From contig NZ_CP033924.1 in the NCBI RefSeq assembly GCF_003815875.1, forward strand, positions 3,906,001-3,970,000: a DNA stretch of 64,000 nucleotides. The letters are read 5' to 3'. The DNA comes from Chryseobacterium lactis (lineage in GTDB: Bacteria; Bacteroidota; Bacteroidia; Flavobacteriales; Weeksellaceae). The translations under genes were made by a program, and so were the position numbers. Positions 1-8,803 of this stretch are shown here, piece after piece. Within the stretch, counting starts at the first letter, position 1. Each line of letters begins with the position of its first letter. The notes beneath the pieces are model-generated. The model was not told the origin of the DNA. It saw only the letters and a program-made list of their open reading frames with translations, and searched no databases.

Positions 1-243
1 TATTCTTTCCTTTTTCAGTTCACTGATTGCTTTCTGATCAAGAGCATATTCATCATGCTCTTTTACATACCAGTCAGCATAGGGTGCTTTTAAAAATTGC
101 CCTTTGGATTGATGTCCTAACAGCATTTTGCCATCCTTTTGAGAGTCAACCTCACGATTAATGACTACTTTCTGAGCACTCAGTTGCTGAGCGGCAAAAA
201 GAAGACTTGAAGCGGCAACAATACGGGTAATAAATTTCTTCAT
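1..243 (-). CDS. Exported protein, 5' part only (possibly thioredoxin-family)
   Basis: The window holds only the first 81 codons of a leftward gene that continues past position 1. The start is the ATG at 243-241. The N-terminus has a basic start, a hydrophobic core and a likely signal peptidase I site after LSAQ (about residue 23), so the product is exported. The mature part contains LGHQSKGQFLKAPYADWY and a W-Y...Y spacing that reminds me of periplasmic thioredoxin-fold proteins of Bacteroidetes. The CxxC region that would decide this lies outside the window. The gene is 2 bp from the stop codon of the MazG-like gene and probably shares its transcript. Confidence 0.6.
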   Translation of the reverse strand, partial: MKKFITRIVAASSLLFAAQQLSAQKVVINREVDSQKDGKMLLGHQSKGQFLKAPYADWYVKEHDEYALDQKAISELKKERI

Positions 244-245
244 AT

Positions 246-713
246 TTATTTTTCGATGATTGATTTTAAATCAGCAGGAGAGTAGTATTTGTTTTTTAAT
301 ACCTTATGATCAGCCTGTCTGTACACATTGAATTTTTCTCCTGACTTCTCATAAAAAGATTCTACTTCCTTTTCCTTATAGAATTCAACGGTTTCCTTGG
401 CCTGATCTTCATTATCACATGCTTTCGACATATTGGAACGCTGAACTTCGTTGAATAGTTCTACAAATTTGTTGCCAAGTCCGAATTCAAGTACAGCACC
501 ACTTAAAACATATTGAAGATCACAAAGTGCATCAGCAATTTCCACAATATTATTGTCAGCAATAGCTTGCTTCAATTCGTTTAATTCTTCCTGAAGAAGC
601 TCTACTCTAAGGTTGCATCTTTCCGGAGAAGGAATTTGTGGGGTATCTAAAATAGGGGCTTTGAAAGTAGTATGGAATTCTGCTACTTGGTTCAAACTAT
701 CAATTTTATCCAT
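246..713 (-). CDS. MazG-like / phosphoribosyl-ATP pyrophosphohydrolase-fold NTP pyrophosphatase
   Basis: A 155-residue all-alpha protein of the NTP-PPase superfamily, which hydrolyses (d)NTPs or related nucleotides to monophosphate and pyrophosphate. The diagnostic metal-binding helices are visible: LLQEELNEL at about residues 39-47 (the EExxE motif) and EIADALCD at about 58-65 (the ExxD motif). Length fits single-domain house-cleaning members rather than two-domain MazG. The substrate cannot be read from sequence. The C-terminal 55 residues, rich in Lys and Tyr, are an extension on the core. The ATG lies 18 bp downstream of a -7 box (732-739). The exported-protein gene follows after 2 bp, so both are probably co-transcribed. 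Confidence 0.8.
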   Translation of the reverse strand: MDKIDSLNQVAEFHTTFKAPILDTPQIPSPERCNLRVELLQEELNELKQAIADNNIVEIADALCDLQYVLSGAVLEFGLGNKFVELFNEVQRSNMSKACDNEDQAKETVEFYKEKEVESFYEKSGEKFNVYRQADHKVLKNKYYSPADLKSIIEK

Positions 714-731
714 GAATTTTTTTATTTATGA

Positions 732-739
732 CAAAGATA
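732..739 (-). promoter_or_regulatory. -7 promoter box TATCTTTG for the MazG-like gene
   Basis: Minus-strand TATCTTTG matches the Bacteroidetes housekeeping -7 consensus TAnnTTTG and lies just ahead of the start at 713. I see no clear -33 TTTG at the usual distance, so this is a partial match. Confidence 0.5.
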
Positions 740-936
740 GAAAACGATTTGTAAAATGTGAAATGTACGGGGTAAAATGTAGCAACTGAGGCTAAGATTG
801 GGATTAATTTAAAGCAATCAAATGAGACGTAGATATTCAAGCATAAAATATATAAACTTTGATATGTAGTGAAAATCCACAACATGATGCTGTGGATTTT
901 GTTTTTTAGAATTTAAAATGTAGTATTCAAATTGTA

Positions 937-1356
937 TTATTCCAACTCTTTATATTTCCAGATACCGGAAATTGTAAGAACCGTTAGCCCAGGTTGTTTT
1001 TCTCCGTACCCGAACACACAAATATATTTTGAATGGCAGGTTTTACAGGCAGTACCAAAATATAAAGTAGGCAGATCATCTACCGTTAATTCTCCAAAAT
1101 GCTGCATTCTTTGTGATGTTTCAGTGACGGTGTCGTTTTTTAATAATTCATTTTTAGAAAGGATACGATCACCGTCATACAGTTGAAAAATAGGAAAGCC
1201 GGATTGGTAAGGTTCTATTTCCACTGCATTTTCATGACTGCAGTCACAGCATATGAATTGTGTTTTGGCAGAAGGTGTGGTTTCGTCATTTTTGAAAACA
1301 CTTTTGGCAACTAGAGCTTTTTTGCCGAGACTTATTTTTTTTGAGATTGAATACAT
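937..1356 (-). CDS. Unknown 139-residue protein with two CxxC pairs
   Basis: I do not recognise this family. The protein has CCDC at about residues 36-39 and CKTC at about 104-107, which together could form a zinc ribbon. Between them is a beta-rich stretch with many aromatic residues. There is no signal peptide or membrane segment, so it is probably cytosolic. The start is the ATG at 1356. The lipoprotein gene at 1367-2077 ends 10 bp upstream in the same direction, which suggests a two-gene unit. An opposite-strand ORF at 932-1186 is a shadow and was discarded because it overlaps this Cys-bearing frame. Confidence 0.65.
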   Translation of the reverse strand: MYSISKKISLGKKALVAKSVFKNDETTPSAKTQFICCDCSHENAVEIEPYQSGFPIFQLYDGDRILSKNELLKNDTVTETSQRMQHFGELTVDDLPTLYFGTACKTCHSKYICVFGYGEKQPGLTVLTISGIWKYKELE

Positions 1357-1366
1357 TTTATTTTGT

Positions 1367-2077
1367 TTAAGGCTGAATAACGGTGCCTATCAGGTTATTA
1401 TATTTTCCGCTTGGACTTTTTTTAATGGTCACTTTTATATATCCTTCTTCAGCTAATTTATTCCAGGTCTTCGGGTAGCCTGTTGCCATATCAATCGGGA
1501 TTTTCCACATGGTCTGTTTGCCATTACCGGCCTGACCAAACCAGGGAATAATATCAGCTGTTTGAGACTTGAAATTTAGTAAATTATTTAATACATCGAT
1601 TTCATAATAAAAATCATATGAATTTTCAGGCTGATTTAACGCTCTCTGTGTGAAAGTATAAACATATCCGTTGATAATCGGGCTTGTAAAGCTTCCACCC
1701 AAAGTAGGAACACCGCTACCATTGTAAGCACCAACAGCTCCGCTATACCTGTCGAATTTTTGTCCGGCCACGATAGGGACTTCATCAACGATATTATATC
1801 CGCCGTTTGCCGGGGGCCAGCCTCCGTTTAAATTGTTTGCTTTAAAAAGCTTTTCCAATTCATTCCAGTTCCCTTGTTTGTATAAGTCAAACGCCAGATT
1901 TCTTGTATTTTGATCTGTCGTTCCCTTTGGGTCATAGGTTAACGCAAAATCATCCGCATTTTTAAAATATACGATTTTAACCGGGCTTGTGTTGATGTCC
2001 TCATAGCTGTCGGGGCCACACGCTACTGAGATGAAGGCCATTGCGGCAAGAAAGAAGTACTTAAATAAATGTTTCAT
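1367..2077 (-). CDS. Putative lipoprotein of unknown function
   Basis: A 236-residue protein with a lipoprotein signal: basic MKH start, hydrophobic stretch, and lipobox ISVAC with the acceptor Cys at residue 20. The mature part is rich in Gly, Asn, Tyr and Trp, as is common in surface or periplasmic Bacteroidetes lipoproteins. I recognise no catalytic motif. The residue after Cys is Gly-Pro-Asp rather than the SDDD-type surface export signal, so its final location (periplasmic face or surface) is open. The next gene (937-1356) begins 10 bp downstream. Confidence 0.7.
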   Translation of the reverse strand: MKHLFKYFFLAAMAFISVACGPDSYEDINTSPVKIVYFKNADDFALTYDPKGTTDQNTRNLAFDLYKQGNWNELEKLFKANNLNGGWPPANGGYNIVDEVPIVAGQKFDRYSGAVGAYNGSGVPTLGGSFTSPIINGYVYTFTQRALNQPENSYDFYYEIDVLNNLLNFKSQTADIIPWFGQAGNGKQTMWKIPIDMATGYPKTWNKLAEEGYIKVTIKKSPSGKYNNLIGTVIQP

Positions 2078-2497
2078 AGGTAAAAGTTTTAATGATTTAA
2101 AAATTAATTGAGATCTGTATGATCATAAATTGATATAAACATAATAGTGCTCTGAAAACCGGTTTCAGAGTCTTTTATATGATTTTTAATTGGAAATGGT
2201 AAATGGGGTGACTCTAAAAAGTCTTTCCACGATGACTGTTTAGCCCAAATAAGCAACTCATAAGATCGCCGATAGAAGAAACGGTCTGAGCTCCTTTAAT
2301 ACAAACGAGGGAAAACGATACAATATAACAATGATATTGTGCGATAAATTTAAATCAAAAAAATTAAATTATAGTATATTTTAAATAAATAGATTATTAT
2401 TGATTAATTTTTAACCATAAATATTTTTAATAAAAATAGGTTGTCAAAAAATGAGAATTAATTGTAAATAGATAGGTATTTTAAAATCAGTTAATTA
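2078..2497. other. Non-coding gap with one hairpin and one palindrome
   Basis: No convincing ORF is present. A short hairpin sits at 2150-2170 (CTCTGAAA, five-base loop, TTTCAGAG) followed on the plus strand by a T-rich tract, although no plus-strand gene precedes it. A palindrome ACAATAT-N7-ATATTGT lies at 2320-2340. From about 2341 on the DNA is very AT-rich. Confidence 0.4.
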
Positions 2498-2525
2498 TAA
2501 AAAAAGCCACCTTTTAAAAGGCAGC
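2498..2525 (-). terminator. Terminator of the first metallopeptidase gene
   Basis: On the minus strand, GCTGCCTTTT pairs (with two G-U pairs) with AAAAGGTGGC and is followed by a run of T. It lies 26 bp beyond the stop codon at 2551. Confidence 0.7.
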
Positions 2526-2550
2526 CTGCTTGATGAATATTTTTGTATCG

Positions 2551-4788
2551 CTAATATTTGATAAATTTCTTTCTGAACTCCCCAACCTGGATGAGGTATG
2601 TGCCGTTGGTAAGCTGGCTTACGCTTACAGTTCCATTTCGAAGTGATCCTGTATTAACGAGCTTGCCCGACATGTCATATATTTTGTAATCTTCAGTATT
2701 CGTGTTTGTAATTGTTAGGATATCTTTTACCGGATTAGGATAAAGATTCATATCTGTTGATCCCTTTTTTGGAGTAGGGATATTAGGATCACCGGACGAC
2801 GTTACTGAGATATTTGATTGATTAATATTGAAAAAAATATGATCTGTTCCTTTAACCATTATTCTTCCTGAACTTGTTGCAGTATCAGGAATCGTAACAG
2901 CCTGCATACCGTCATTGGGAGTTCTGGCCAGCAAAGTTGTCCAGATATTTCCATTATCGATAGACCAAAGAATATCAACGTTCGCAGCATTAATCCCGTT
3001 GGATGTCGTTCCAGCCACGTTCCAGGTGATCATTTGAGAGCTTCCTCCAATGTAAGAAACGGCATTATTTTGGGAAGTAACAGTAAATGGGCCTGCAGCG
3101 TCATTAACCGTTAATTTTGTATCATCCGAATTATTTCCGCCACCATTGGCTCTGTTATCCCGGACGGTAAATCTGAAGTTTAATACTCTTGCAACCGAAG
3201 GTAAAGCTTCTACATCTATTTCGTATCCCGCAGTTGTAGCAGAACCCGCAAGAACAGAAGACATCTTTGGAAAATATCTGACCGGAGAAGTATTTGGAGT
3301 CCACGATCTGAATATCGGACCTGCAGTTTTCGTAGTGATTGCTGCAGAATTACTCCCTGTTTGGGAAGATGTCCCTTTATCCATTTGTTCCCAGATATAA
3401 GTTAATGAATCTCCGTCAGCATCAGTTCCGGTTCCGGTTAGCATAAACGGAGTACTCTTTGGAATAGTATAGTCCGGCCCTGCATTGGCTGTCGGAATAG
3501 AATTACCAGTCGGAGTATTTACGGAACATGTGGCCGATTTGATGGTATGAGTGATTTGCTCAATACTCAACGCATGAAAAAACGGATCGGAATTCTTTTG
3601 CACATCATAATTTGTTATTCCCGCATATCCCATAATAGTGGAACCTGAACCGGGTTCTACAGGTTTTAAATCCGGCTGTGTGGTATATGACCAGGTGTGG
3701 TTTCCTCCAAACTGATGACCCATTTCATGAGTTACAAAATCAATGTCAAAAGTATCTCCGGACGGGATGCCGTTAGATGGCGAAGTGTAACCACTCCCTT
3801 TATAAGCATTAGGATAAGTAACTCCCTGGTAGACATAGGTGGACATATCGTCACTGCAAATGCATCCTATACACCCTGCATTTCCGCCACCGCCATCTCT
3901 TCCGAACACATGACCGATATCAAAATTTGCATTGCCAATCGTTGAACTCAATGTATTCATAAGCTGGAGATTCCAGTTATTCATCTGTCCTGAAGGTGAA
4001 TAAGGATCTGAAGAAGCATTGGTGTAAATAATTTCATCATTATTCGGGATAAGAACCATCCTGGCTGCAAATTCATTTTCAAAAATACCGTTTACTCTGG
4101 TCAAAGTATTGTTCATTGCCGCAAGGGCCTGTGCTTTTGTGCCTCCGAAATAAGAAGCATATTCTCCCGTACACGAAAGTGCCAACCTGAATGTTCTTAA
4201 AGTAGAGTCATTGGCATTTTTAGCTGTCGTGGCAGGGGATGAACCCTTTTGAGCAGATTCAAGTACAGTGCATTCGAATGTATTTAAAAGTCCTTTTTTA
4301 TCAGATTTTTTATAAACAACATAAGAAGATAAGTCTTTCGTGTAAGGTTCAATAAAAACAGCCGATTTATCATTGTAAAGCTCCATTGAAGAAAGTCCTA
4401 ATGAAGAAATGCTGAAATATATTCTTGACGTATTATGGTCAAGGCTTTCACCAATGTAAGATTTGATATCCGGATATTTAGCCTCTAACTCAGGCATAAG
4501 ATTTGAATTTTCAGTAACCCTGAAATCTTCCATTTTACCTGTAGAAGTTGGAAAAGAAATGATTATGTCTGATTTATCAGTAGTTGACGATCTCTTGGAA
4601 GTTCTTGCTAAAAGGTCTTTCAATCCTTTGATATTCAGTTTATAAATTTTGGGCTGATCAATGCCTGACGTATTTTCAAAAATAGGTGAAAGTGTTTTTT
4701 GCGAGCCTCTGGTCCATAAACGATTTGTCTGAGCAAAAGAGATACCTGACAATACAAGCATTCCTGTCATCAATAATTGTTTTTTCAT
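2551..4788 (-). CDS. Secreted reprolysin-type zinc metallopeptidase with T9SS sorting domain
   Basis: A 745-residue extracellular protease. I chose the ATG at 4788 rather than an ATG 10 codons upstream, because 4788 opens directly with a signal peptide (MKKQLLM...SFAQ). A pro-region follows, then a reprolysin-like (metzincin) catalytic domain with the zinc motif HEMGHQFGGNH at about residues 354-364 and the Met-turn SGSTIMGYAG about 30 residues later. Two beta-sandwich regions follow. The last about 65 residues, beginning LYPNPVKD, are a T9SS type A sorting domain, so the protein should be cleaved and released or anchored by the type IX machinery. It is a shorter paralog of the gene at 4988-7918, lacking that gene's FN3 and GEVED modules. 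Confidence 0.93.
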   Translation of the reverse strand: MKKQLLMTGMLVLSGISFAQTNRLWTRGSQKTLSPIFENTSGIDQPKIYKLNIKGLKDLLARTSKRSSTTDKSDIIISFPTSTGKMEDFRVTENSNLMPELEAKYPDIKSYIGESLDHNTSRIYFSISSLGLSSMELYNDKSAVFIEPYTKDLSSYVVYKKSDKKGLLNTFECTVLESAQKGSSPATTAKNANDSTLRTFRLALSCTGEYASYFGGTKAQALAAMNNTLTRVNGIFENEFAARMVLIPNNDEIIYTNASSDPYSPSGQMNNWNLQLMNTLSSTIGNANFDIGHVFGRDGGGGNAGCIGCICSDDMSTYVYQGVTYPNAYKGSGYTSPSNGIPSGDTFDIDFVTHEMGHQFGGNHTWSYTTQPDLKPVEPGSGSTIMGYAGITNYDVQKNSDPFFHALSIEQITHTIKSATCSVNTPTGNSIPTANAGPDYTIPKSTPFMLTGTGTDADGDSLTYIWEQMDKGTSSQTGSNSAAITTKTAGPIFRSWTPNTSPVRYFPKMSSVLAGSATTAGYEIDVEALPSVARVLNFRFTVRDNRANGGGNNSDDTKLTVNDAAGPFTVTSQNNAVSYIGGSSQMITWNVAGTTSNGINAANVDILWSIDNGNIWTTLLARTPNDGMQAVTIPDTATSSGRIMVKGTDHIFFNINQSNISVTSSGDPNIPTPKKGSTDMNLYPNPVKDILTITNTNTEDYKIYDMSGKLVNTGSLRNGTVSVSQLTNGTYLIQVGEFRKKFIKY

Positions 4789-4815
4789 GTAGGTGTGAAT
4801 TTCATTTGTGTCCCC

Positions 4816-4823
4816 CAAAGCTA
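4816..4823 (-). promoter_or_regulatory. -7 box TAGCTTTG for metallopeptidase 1
   Basis: TAGCTTTG on the minus strand matches TAnnTTTG and is the same octamer as in front of the paralog (7948-7955). It supports the start at 4788. An alternative upstream ATG at 4818 would lie inside this box. Confidence 0.6.
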
Positions 4824-4926
4824 GTAAAAAATAAAAAGAAGGAAGGCGTTTTAAGAAAAGAAATTTTAAAATGTGATTAAAAAAAGGGGCCTCTACTTAA
4901 AACGCTGAAATTCTACCATTTCATTT

Positions 4927-4960
4927 AAAAAAAACAAAACTGCCCCTGAATAGGGACAGT
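4927..4960 (-). terminator. Terminator of the second metallopeptidase gene
   Basis: An inverted repeat (ACTGcCCCT and AGGGaCAGT) about 28 bp past the stop codon at 4988, followed on the minus strand by a long T-rich run. Confidence 0.6.
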
Positions 4961-4987
4961 CTTGCACATCGTTTTGATTTTAGAAAG

Positions 4988-7918
4988 TTAATTCTTAACG
5001 AATCTTTTTGTGGTCTCACCGATCTGAATCATATAAGCACCTTTGATAAGGTTGTTTACATTCACAGAACCTCTTTGAAGTTTTCCTGAGTCAATTAGTT
5101 TTCCACCCATATCGAAGATCTTATAATCTTCAGATGTCGTATTTGAAATATATAATATATCTTTTACAGGGTTAGGGTATAGCTTAATATCAGTGATCAG
5201 ATCTTTTGTATTGGAAAGATCTCCTCTTCCTGAAGAAACGATATTAAGGGTATAATCTTCTACCTGTCCATAGGTATATGCTTCACATGATGATGTTGGG
5301 ATAGAGCTGTATTTCATCATCACTCTCATTCTTGTTGAACCGATAGTTGCTGTTGAAGGAATAGTGATTGATCCCGTAACAGGAGTTGTTGTAGAGCCGG
5401 CTTTTGACCATACTAATTCTCCGCTGTCAGCAAAACTTCCATTACCATTGTAATCGATATATACAGCATATGCCTCACTGTAAACAGTAGAAGTCCAGAC
5501 AGGAGTGATGGATAGGGTATAAGCACTTCCTCTGGTTACATTGGTAGAAATAGAAGTGAAGTTTTCATATCCTGCTGTTCCTGTTGAAGTATTATTGATT
5601 GTTCCGAATTTCACGTTTCCGATTCTCTCGTCAGCAGTGTTAGACGCTGATGCGGAACAATAAGTAACGGTTCCTCCTGAAAGAGTGGTAACATTTACCG
5701 TATTGCTGGAAGTAGAAGTGTTGCCTGCTGCATCTTTAGCTTTAACTGAGAAAGAATACGTTGTAGACGGGCTTAATGATGTTACTGTGTATGTTGTGGA
5801 TGCTGTAGATCCTACCAGAGAAGCTCCCTGATATACATCATATCCTGTAACTCCTACATTATCTGTTGCCCCGGACCATGAAAGATTTGTGCTGCTGGAA
5901 GTTGTTCCGGAAGCAGCAAGGGTAGGTGCTGTTGGTGCTACCGTGTCAGGAGTTCCGGATCCTGCATTGACAGAAATATTGGCATTGTTAACATCAAAGA
6001 AAATATGATTGGCTCCTTTCACCATAATTCTTCCTGTTGTCGTTGTAGCATTTGGAATTGTTACGGCTTGTGATCCATCATTCGGAGTTCCTGCCAATAG
6101 AGTAGTCCATGTATTTCCGCTGTCTGTTGACCACAGAATGTCTACATTGGCGGTATTTACTCCGTTTGCTGTAGTTCCGGCTACATCCCAGGTAACAGTT
6201 TGAGAACTTCCTCCGGCATATGTTGTTGCTGAATTTTGTGAAGTAACAACAAATGGTCCTGCAGTGCTGTTCACTGTAACTACGGCATCGTCTGAATTAT
6301 TTCCTGAACCTCCCGCTTTATTATCACGAACGGTAAATCTGAAATTTAATGTTCTGGCCACTGAAGAAAGAGCTTCAACAGTGATTTCTGAACCAGCTGT
6401 AGTCGTTGCTCCCGTTAAAATAGAAGCCATTCTTGGGAAATATCTTGCTGGAGACGCTGTAGGAACCCACGATCTGAAGTTCGGTCCCGATGCTTTTGTA
6501 GCACTTGCCGCAGAGCTTGCTCCCGTTTGAGAGGAGGAAGCATTGTCCATCTGCTCCCAGATATAGGTTAAAGAATCTCCGTCAGCATCAGTTCCTGTTC
6601 CGGTCAGTACAAATGGAGTTCCTTTTGGAATTGTATAGTCTGCACCTGCATTAGCAGTAGGAATTGAATTTCCTGTATTGGTATTAACAGAGCAGGTTTT
6701 TGCTTTAATATTATTGGTAATCTGTTGAATACTGATGGCATGGAAGAATGCATCAGAATGAGGTTGAACATCCTGGCTGGTAATTCCGGCATATCCCATA
6801 ATCGTGGATCCTGATCCAGGTTCCATATTGGCTCCTGTTCCTTCATTATTCATTGAGAAGGTATGGTTTCCGCCAAATTGGTGGCCCATTTCGTGAGCTA
6901 CATAATCAATGTCAAAATTATCTCCTGACGGAATGGCGTCTGCGGGAGACGTATAACCACTTCCTTTAGAGCCGTTTGTACAGATACATCCGATACAACC
7001 GGCGTTTCCGCCACCTCCGGATGCTCCGAATAAGTGTCCGATATCATAATTAGCTTCACCGATAACTGAAGTCAGAGTGCTTTGAAGCTGGGAGTTCCAG
7101 CTGCTCATCCCTGATGCTGCAGAATATGGATCCGTAGAAGCGTTAGTGTAAATAACGGCGTCATTATTAGCAATCAGAACCATTCTGGCGGCAAAATCTT
7201 TTTCAAAAACACCATTTACACGGGTCATTGTGGTGTTCATAGCGGCTAAAGCCTGAGCTTTGGTTCCGCCGAAATAAGCAGTGTATTCTCCTGTACAGGA
7301 AAGTGCCAGTCTGAAAGTTCTTAATTTGGCATCATCAGCATTAGGTCTTGCAGCAAGAGCTGAATTGCTTATTCCTTTTTGAGCTGCGTCAACTACAGTA
7401 CATTCAAATTTGTTGAGGCTTTCTTTCTTGTCTGATTTTTTGTAAACCACATACGTAGAAAGGTCTTTTGAATAAGGTTCTATGAAGACTGCTGATTTGT
7501 CACCATAGATTTCCATGGAAGATAAGCCAAGTGGTGAGACGCTGAAATAAACGGTAGAATTGGGGTCGTCAAGACCTTCTCCTACATAAGATTTGATATC
7601 CGGATATTTTGCTGCTAATTCCGGAGCAAAGTTGGAATTTTCCCTCACTTTAAAATTTTCCATTCTGCCGTCAGAATTAGGAAAAGAAATAATGAGTTCT
7701 GATTTTTCGCCGACTGCCAGTCTTTTTGGAGCCTTAGCCAGAGCATTTTTCAATCCGTTGATGTTTAGGCTGTAAACCTTAGGATTCATGATGCTGGATT
7801 TGTTTTCAAAGATCTCCGATGAGGTTTTTTTGGAGCTCTCAGACCAAAGACGATCAGTCTGCGCGAAAGAAACACCCGTGATGAGGAGCATTCCAATCAG
7901 AGTTAATTGTTTTTTCAT
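4988..7918 (-). CDS. Secreted reprolysin-type metallopeptidase with FN3, GEVED and T9SS domains
   Basis: A 976-residue multidomain extracellular protease. The start at 7918 opens with the signal peptide MKKQLTLIG...SFAQ. The ATG 36 codons upstream would precede the promoter box and was rejected. Order: pro-region to about residue 200; reprolysin catalytic domain with HEMGHQFGGNH at about 342-352 and Met-turn IMGYAG; beta-sandwich domains; a fibronectin type III domain at about 658-745; a GEVED domain at about 750-892 (Y-x-DYNGNG and the closing GQVEDYTL); a T9SS sorting domain from about 905 with LYPNPVKD. The catalytic half closely resembles the downstream paralog, so the pair came from tandem duplication followed by module gain or loss. 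The likely role is extracellular protein degradation. Confidence 0.94.
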   Translation of the reverse strand: MKKQLTLIGMLLITGVSFAQTDRLWSESSKKTSSEIFENKSSIMNPKVYSLNINGLKNALAKAPKRLAVGEKSELIISFPNSDGRMENFKVRENSNFAPELAAKYPDIKSYVGEGLDDPNSTVYFSVSPLGLSSMEIYGDKSAVFIEPYSKDLSTYVVYKKSDKKESLNKFECTVVDAAQKGISNSALAARPNADDAKLRTFRLALSCTGEYTAYFGGTKAQALAAMNTTMTRVNGVFEKDFAARMVLIANNDAVIYTNASTDPYSAASGMSSWNSQLQSTLTSVIGEANYDIGHLFGASGGGGNAGCIGCICTNGSKGSGYTSPADAIPSGDNFDIDYVAHEMGHQFGGNHTFSMNNEGTGANMEPGSGSTIMGYAGITSQDVQPHSDAFFHAISIQQITNNIKAKTCSVNTNTGNSIPTANAGADYTIPKGTPFVLTGTGTDADGDSLTYIWEQMDNASSSQTGASSAASATKASGPNFRSWVPTASPARYFPRMASILTGATTTAGSEITVEALSSVARTLNFRFTVRDNKAGGSGNNSDDAVVTVNSTAGPFVVTSQNSATTYAGGSSQTVTWDVAGTTANGVNTANVDILWSTDSGNTWTTLLAGTPNDGSQAVTIPNATTTTGRIMVKGANHIFFDVNNANISVNAGSGTPDTVAPTAPTLAASGTTSSSTNLSWSGATDNVGVTGYDVYQGASLVGSTASTTYTVTSLSPSTTYSFSVKAKDAAGNTSTSSNTVNVTTLSGGTVTYCSASASNTADERIGNVKFGTINNTSTGTAGYENFTSISTNVTRGSAYTLSITPVWTSTVYSEAYAVYIDYNGNGSFADSGELVWSKAGSTTTPVTGSITIPSTATIGSTRMRVMMKYSSIPTSSCEAYTYGQVEDYTLNIVSSGRGDLSNTKDLITDIKLYPNPVKDILYISNTTSEDYKIFDMGGKLIDSGKLQRGSVNVNNLIKGAYMIQIGETTKRFVKN

Positions 7919-7947
7919 ATTAAATACTTGTTTTGGTTGTGGAATAT

Positions 7948-7981
7948 CAAAGCTAATAAAAATTATATTACGAAAAACAAA
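7948..7981 (-). promoter_or_regulatory. Promoter of metallopeptidase 2 (TTTG-N22-TAGCTTTG)
   Basis: Minus strand: -33 TTTG at 7981-7978, 22-bp spacer, -7 TAGCTTTG at 7955-7948. Both elements and the spacing match the Bacteroidetes consensus. The start codon is 30 bp downstream. Confidence 0.7.
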
Positions 7982-8236
7982 ATTTTTTAAGGAAAATTTA
8001 GACTTTTGGTTTAAAATATTATGCAATACATTGTGTATAATTGAAAAAGCTTATTAATAAAAGAAAAGTGGATTAGTCTAATTGAATTTTAATTTGAAAA
8101 AAAAGAAAATTAATGTAAATTTTTATTAATTTATACAAATGAGACAATAGTTTTTGCGAATTATTTAAAAATTAACAAATAATATTTGATAAACCTTATT
8201 GGCTCGTGTAGAAGTAATTTGTTCCTGAAATTGAAT

Positions 8237-8265
8237 AAAAAAAAGCTGTTTCAATTTGAAACAGC
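8237..8265 (-). terminator. Terminator of the DinB-family gene
   Basis: A 10-bp inverted repeat (GCTGTTTCAA / TTGAAACAGC, 8245-8265) followed on the minus strand by eight T. It lies 24 bp past the stop codon at 8289. Confidence 0.8.
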
Positions 8266-8288
8266 CTTATGTATAAAGTAATATTTAA

Positions 8289-8786
8289 TTACATTTTATC
8301 ATCCGCAGTAGGACCATAAAGTCCCGGAACTTTATTTCCTGTTGATCTTAAGTAGACCACCAGCTCGCCCCTGTGGTGGTACAAATGATTACAAAGGAAG
8401 CCTCTTACTACCTGAACTTTTGGGGAAGGAGGGAAAAGGGTATTTCCGTTCATTTCCATTTTCCATTCGTTGAAGTAGGTGCTTTCATCAGAATCTTCCA
8501 GCACTTTTTGTGCTTTGGCTACATTTTCTTCAAATTTTAAGAGAATATTTTCAGCTTTTGAAATATCTCCTTTGTCATACTCATACTTCTCCATATCAAA
8601 CGTATCCTGATTGAAAGTGGGTGCATACCAGTTGTAAACTTCTGCAATATGAGAGGCCAGCTGAGCGGTCGTCCAGTTCTTTTCGGACGGTTTCCAGTCT
8701 AAAGCGCTGTCAGGAATTGCTTTTAAAATTTTTCTCGTGTTCTCTGCTTCATGCAGAAATTCACCTAAAAGTGCCTGTTTAATCAT
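8289..8786 (-). CDS. DinB-family (four-helix bundle) protein
   Basis: A 165-residue DinB-fold protein. Members bind a divalent metal through three histidines, and some are thiol-dependent transferases. Candidate metal ligands are H46 (in ASHIAEVYNWY), H134 and H138 (in CNHLYHHRGEL), at the spacing usual for the fold. The motif WTTAQLASHI is the typical helix 2 signature. There is no signal peptide, so it is cytosolic. It lies 17 bp from the stop of the upstream acyl-CoA dehydrogenase gene and is probably co-transcribed with it. The substrate is unknown. In bacillithiol-containing bacteria some DinB proteins are bacillithiol S-transferases, which would fit the yfiT-ytxJ operon elsewhere in this window. 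Confidence 0.8.
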   Translation of the reverse strand: MIKQALLGEFLHEAENTRKILKAIPDSALDWKPSEKNWTTAQLASHIAEVYNWYAPTFNQDTFDMEKYEYDKGDISKAENILLKFEENVAKAQKVLEDSDESTYFNEWKMEMNGNTLFPPSPKVQVVRGFLCNHLYHHRGELVVYLRSTGNKVPGLYGPTADDKM

Positions 8787-8803
8787 TTGTATCGGGATTA
8801 AAA

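Noticed and set aside
932..1186. Plus-strand ORF of 84 codons
   Set aside because: It lies opposite the CxxC protein gene at 937-1356, which has the better composition and a neighbour in the same direction; treated as a shadow.
6009..6530. Plus-strand ORFs opposite the metallopeptidase
   Set aside because: Both are antisense to conserved beta-sandwich coding sequence and have no family features.
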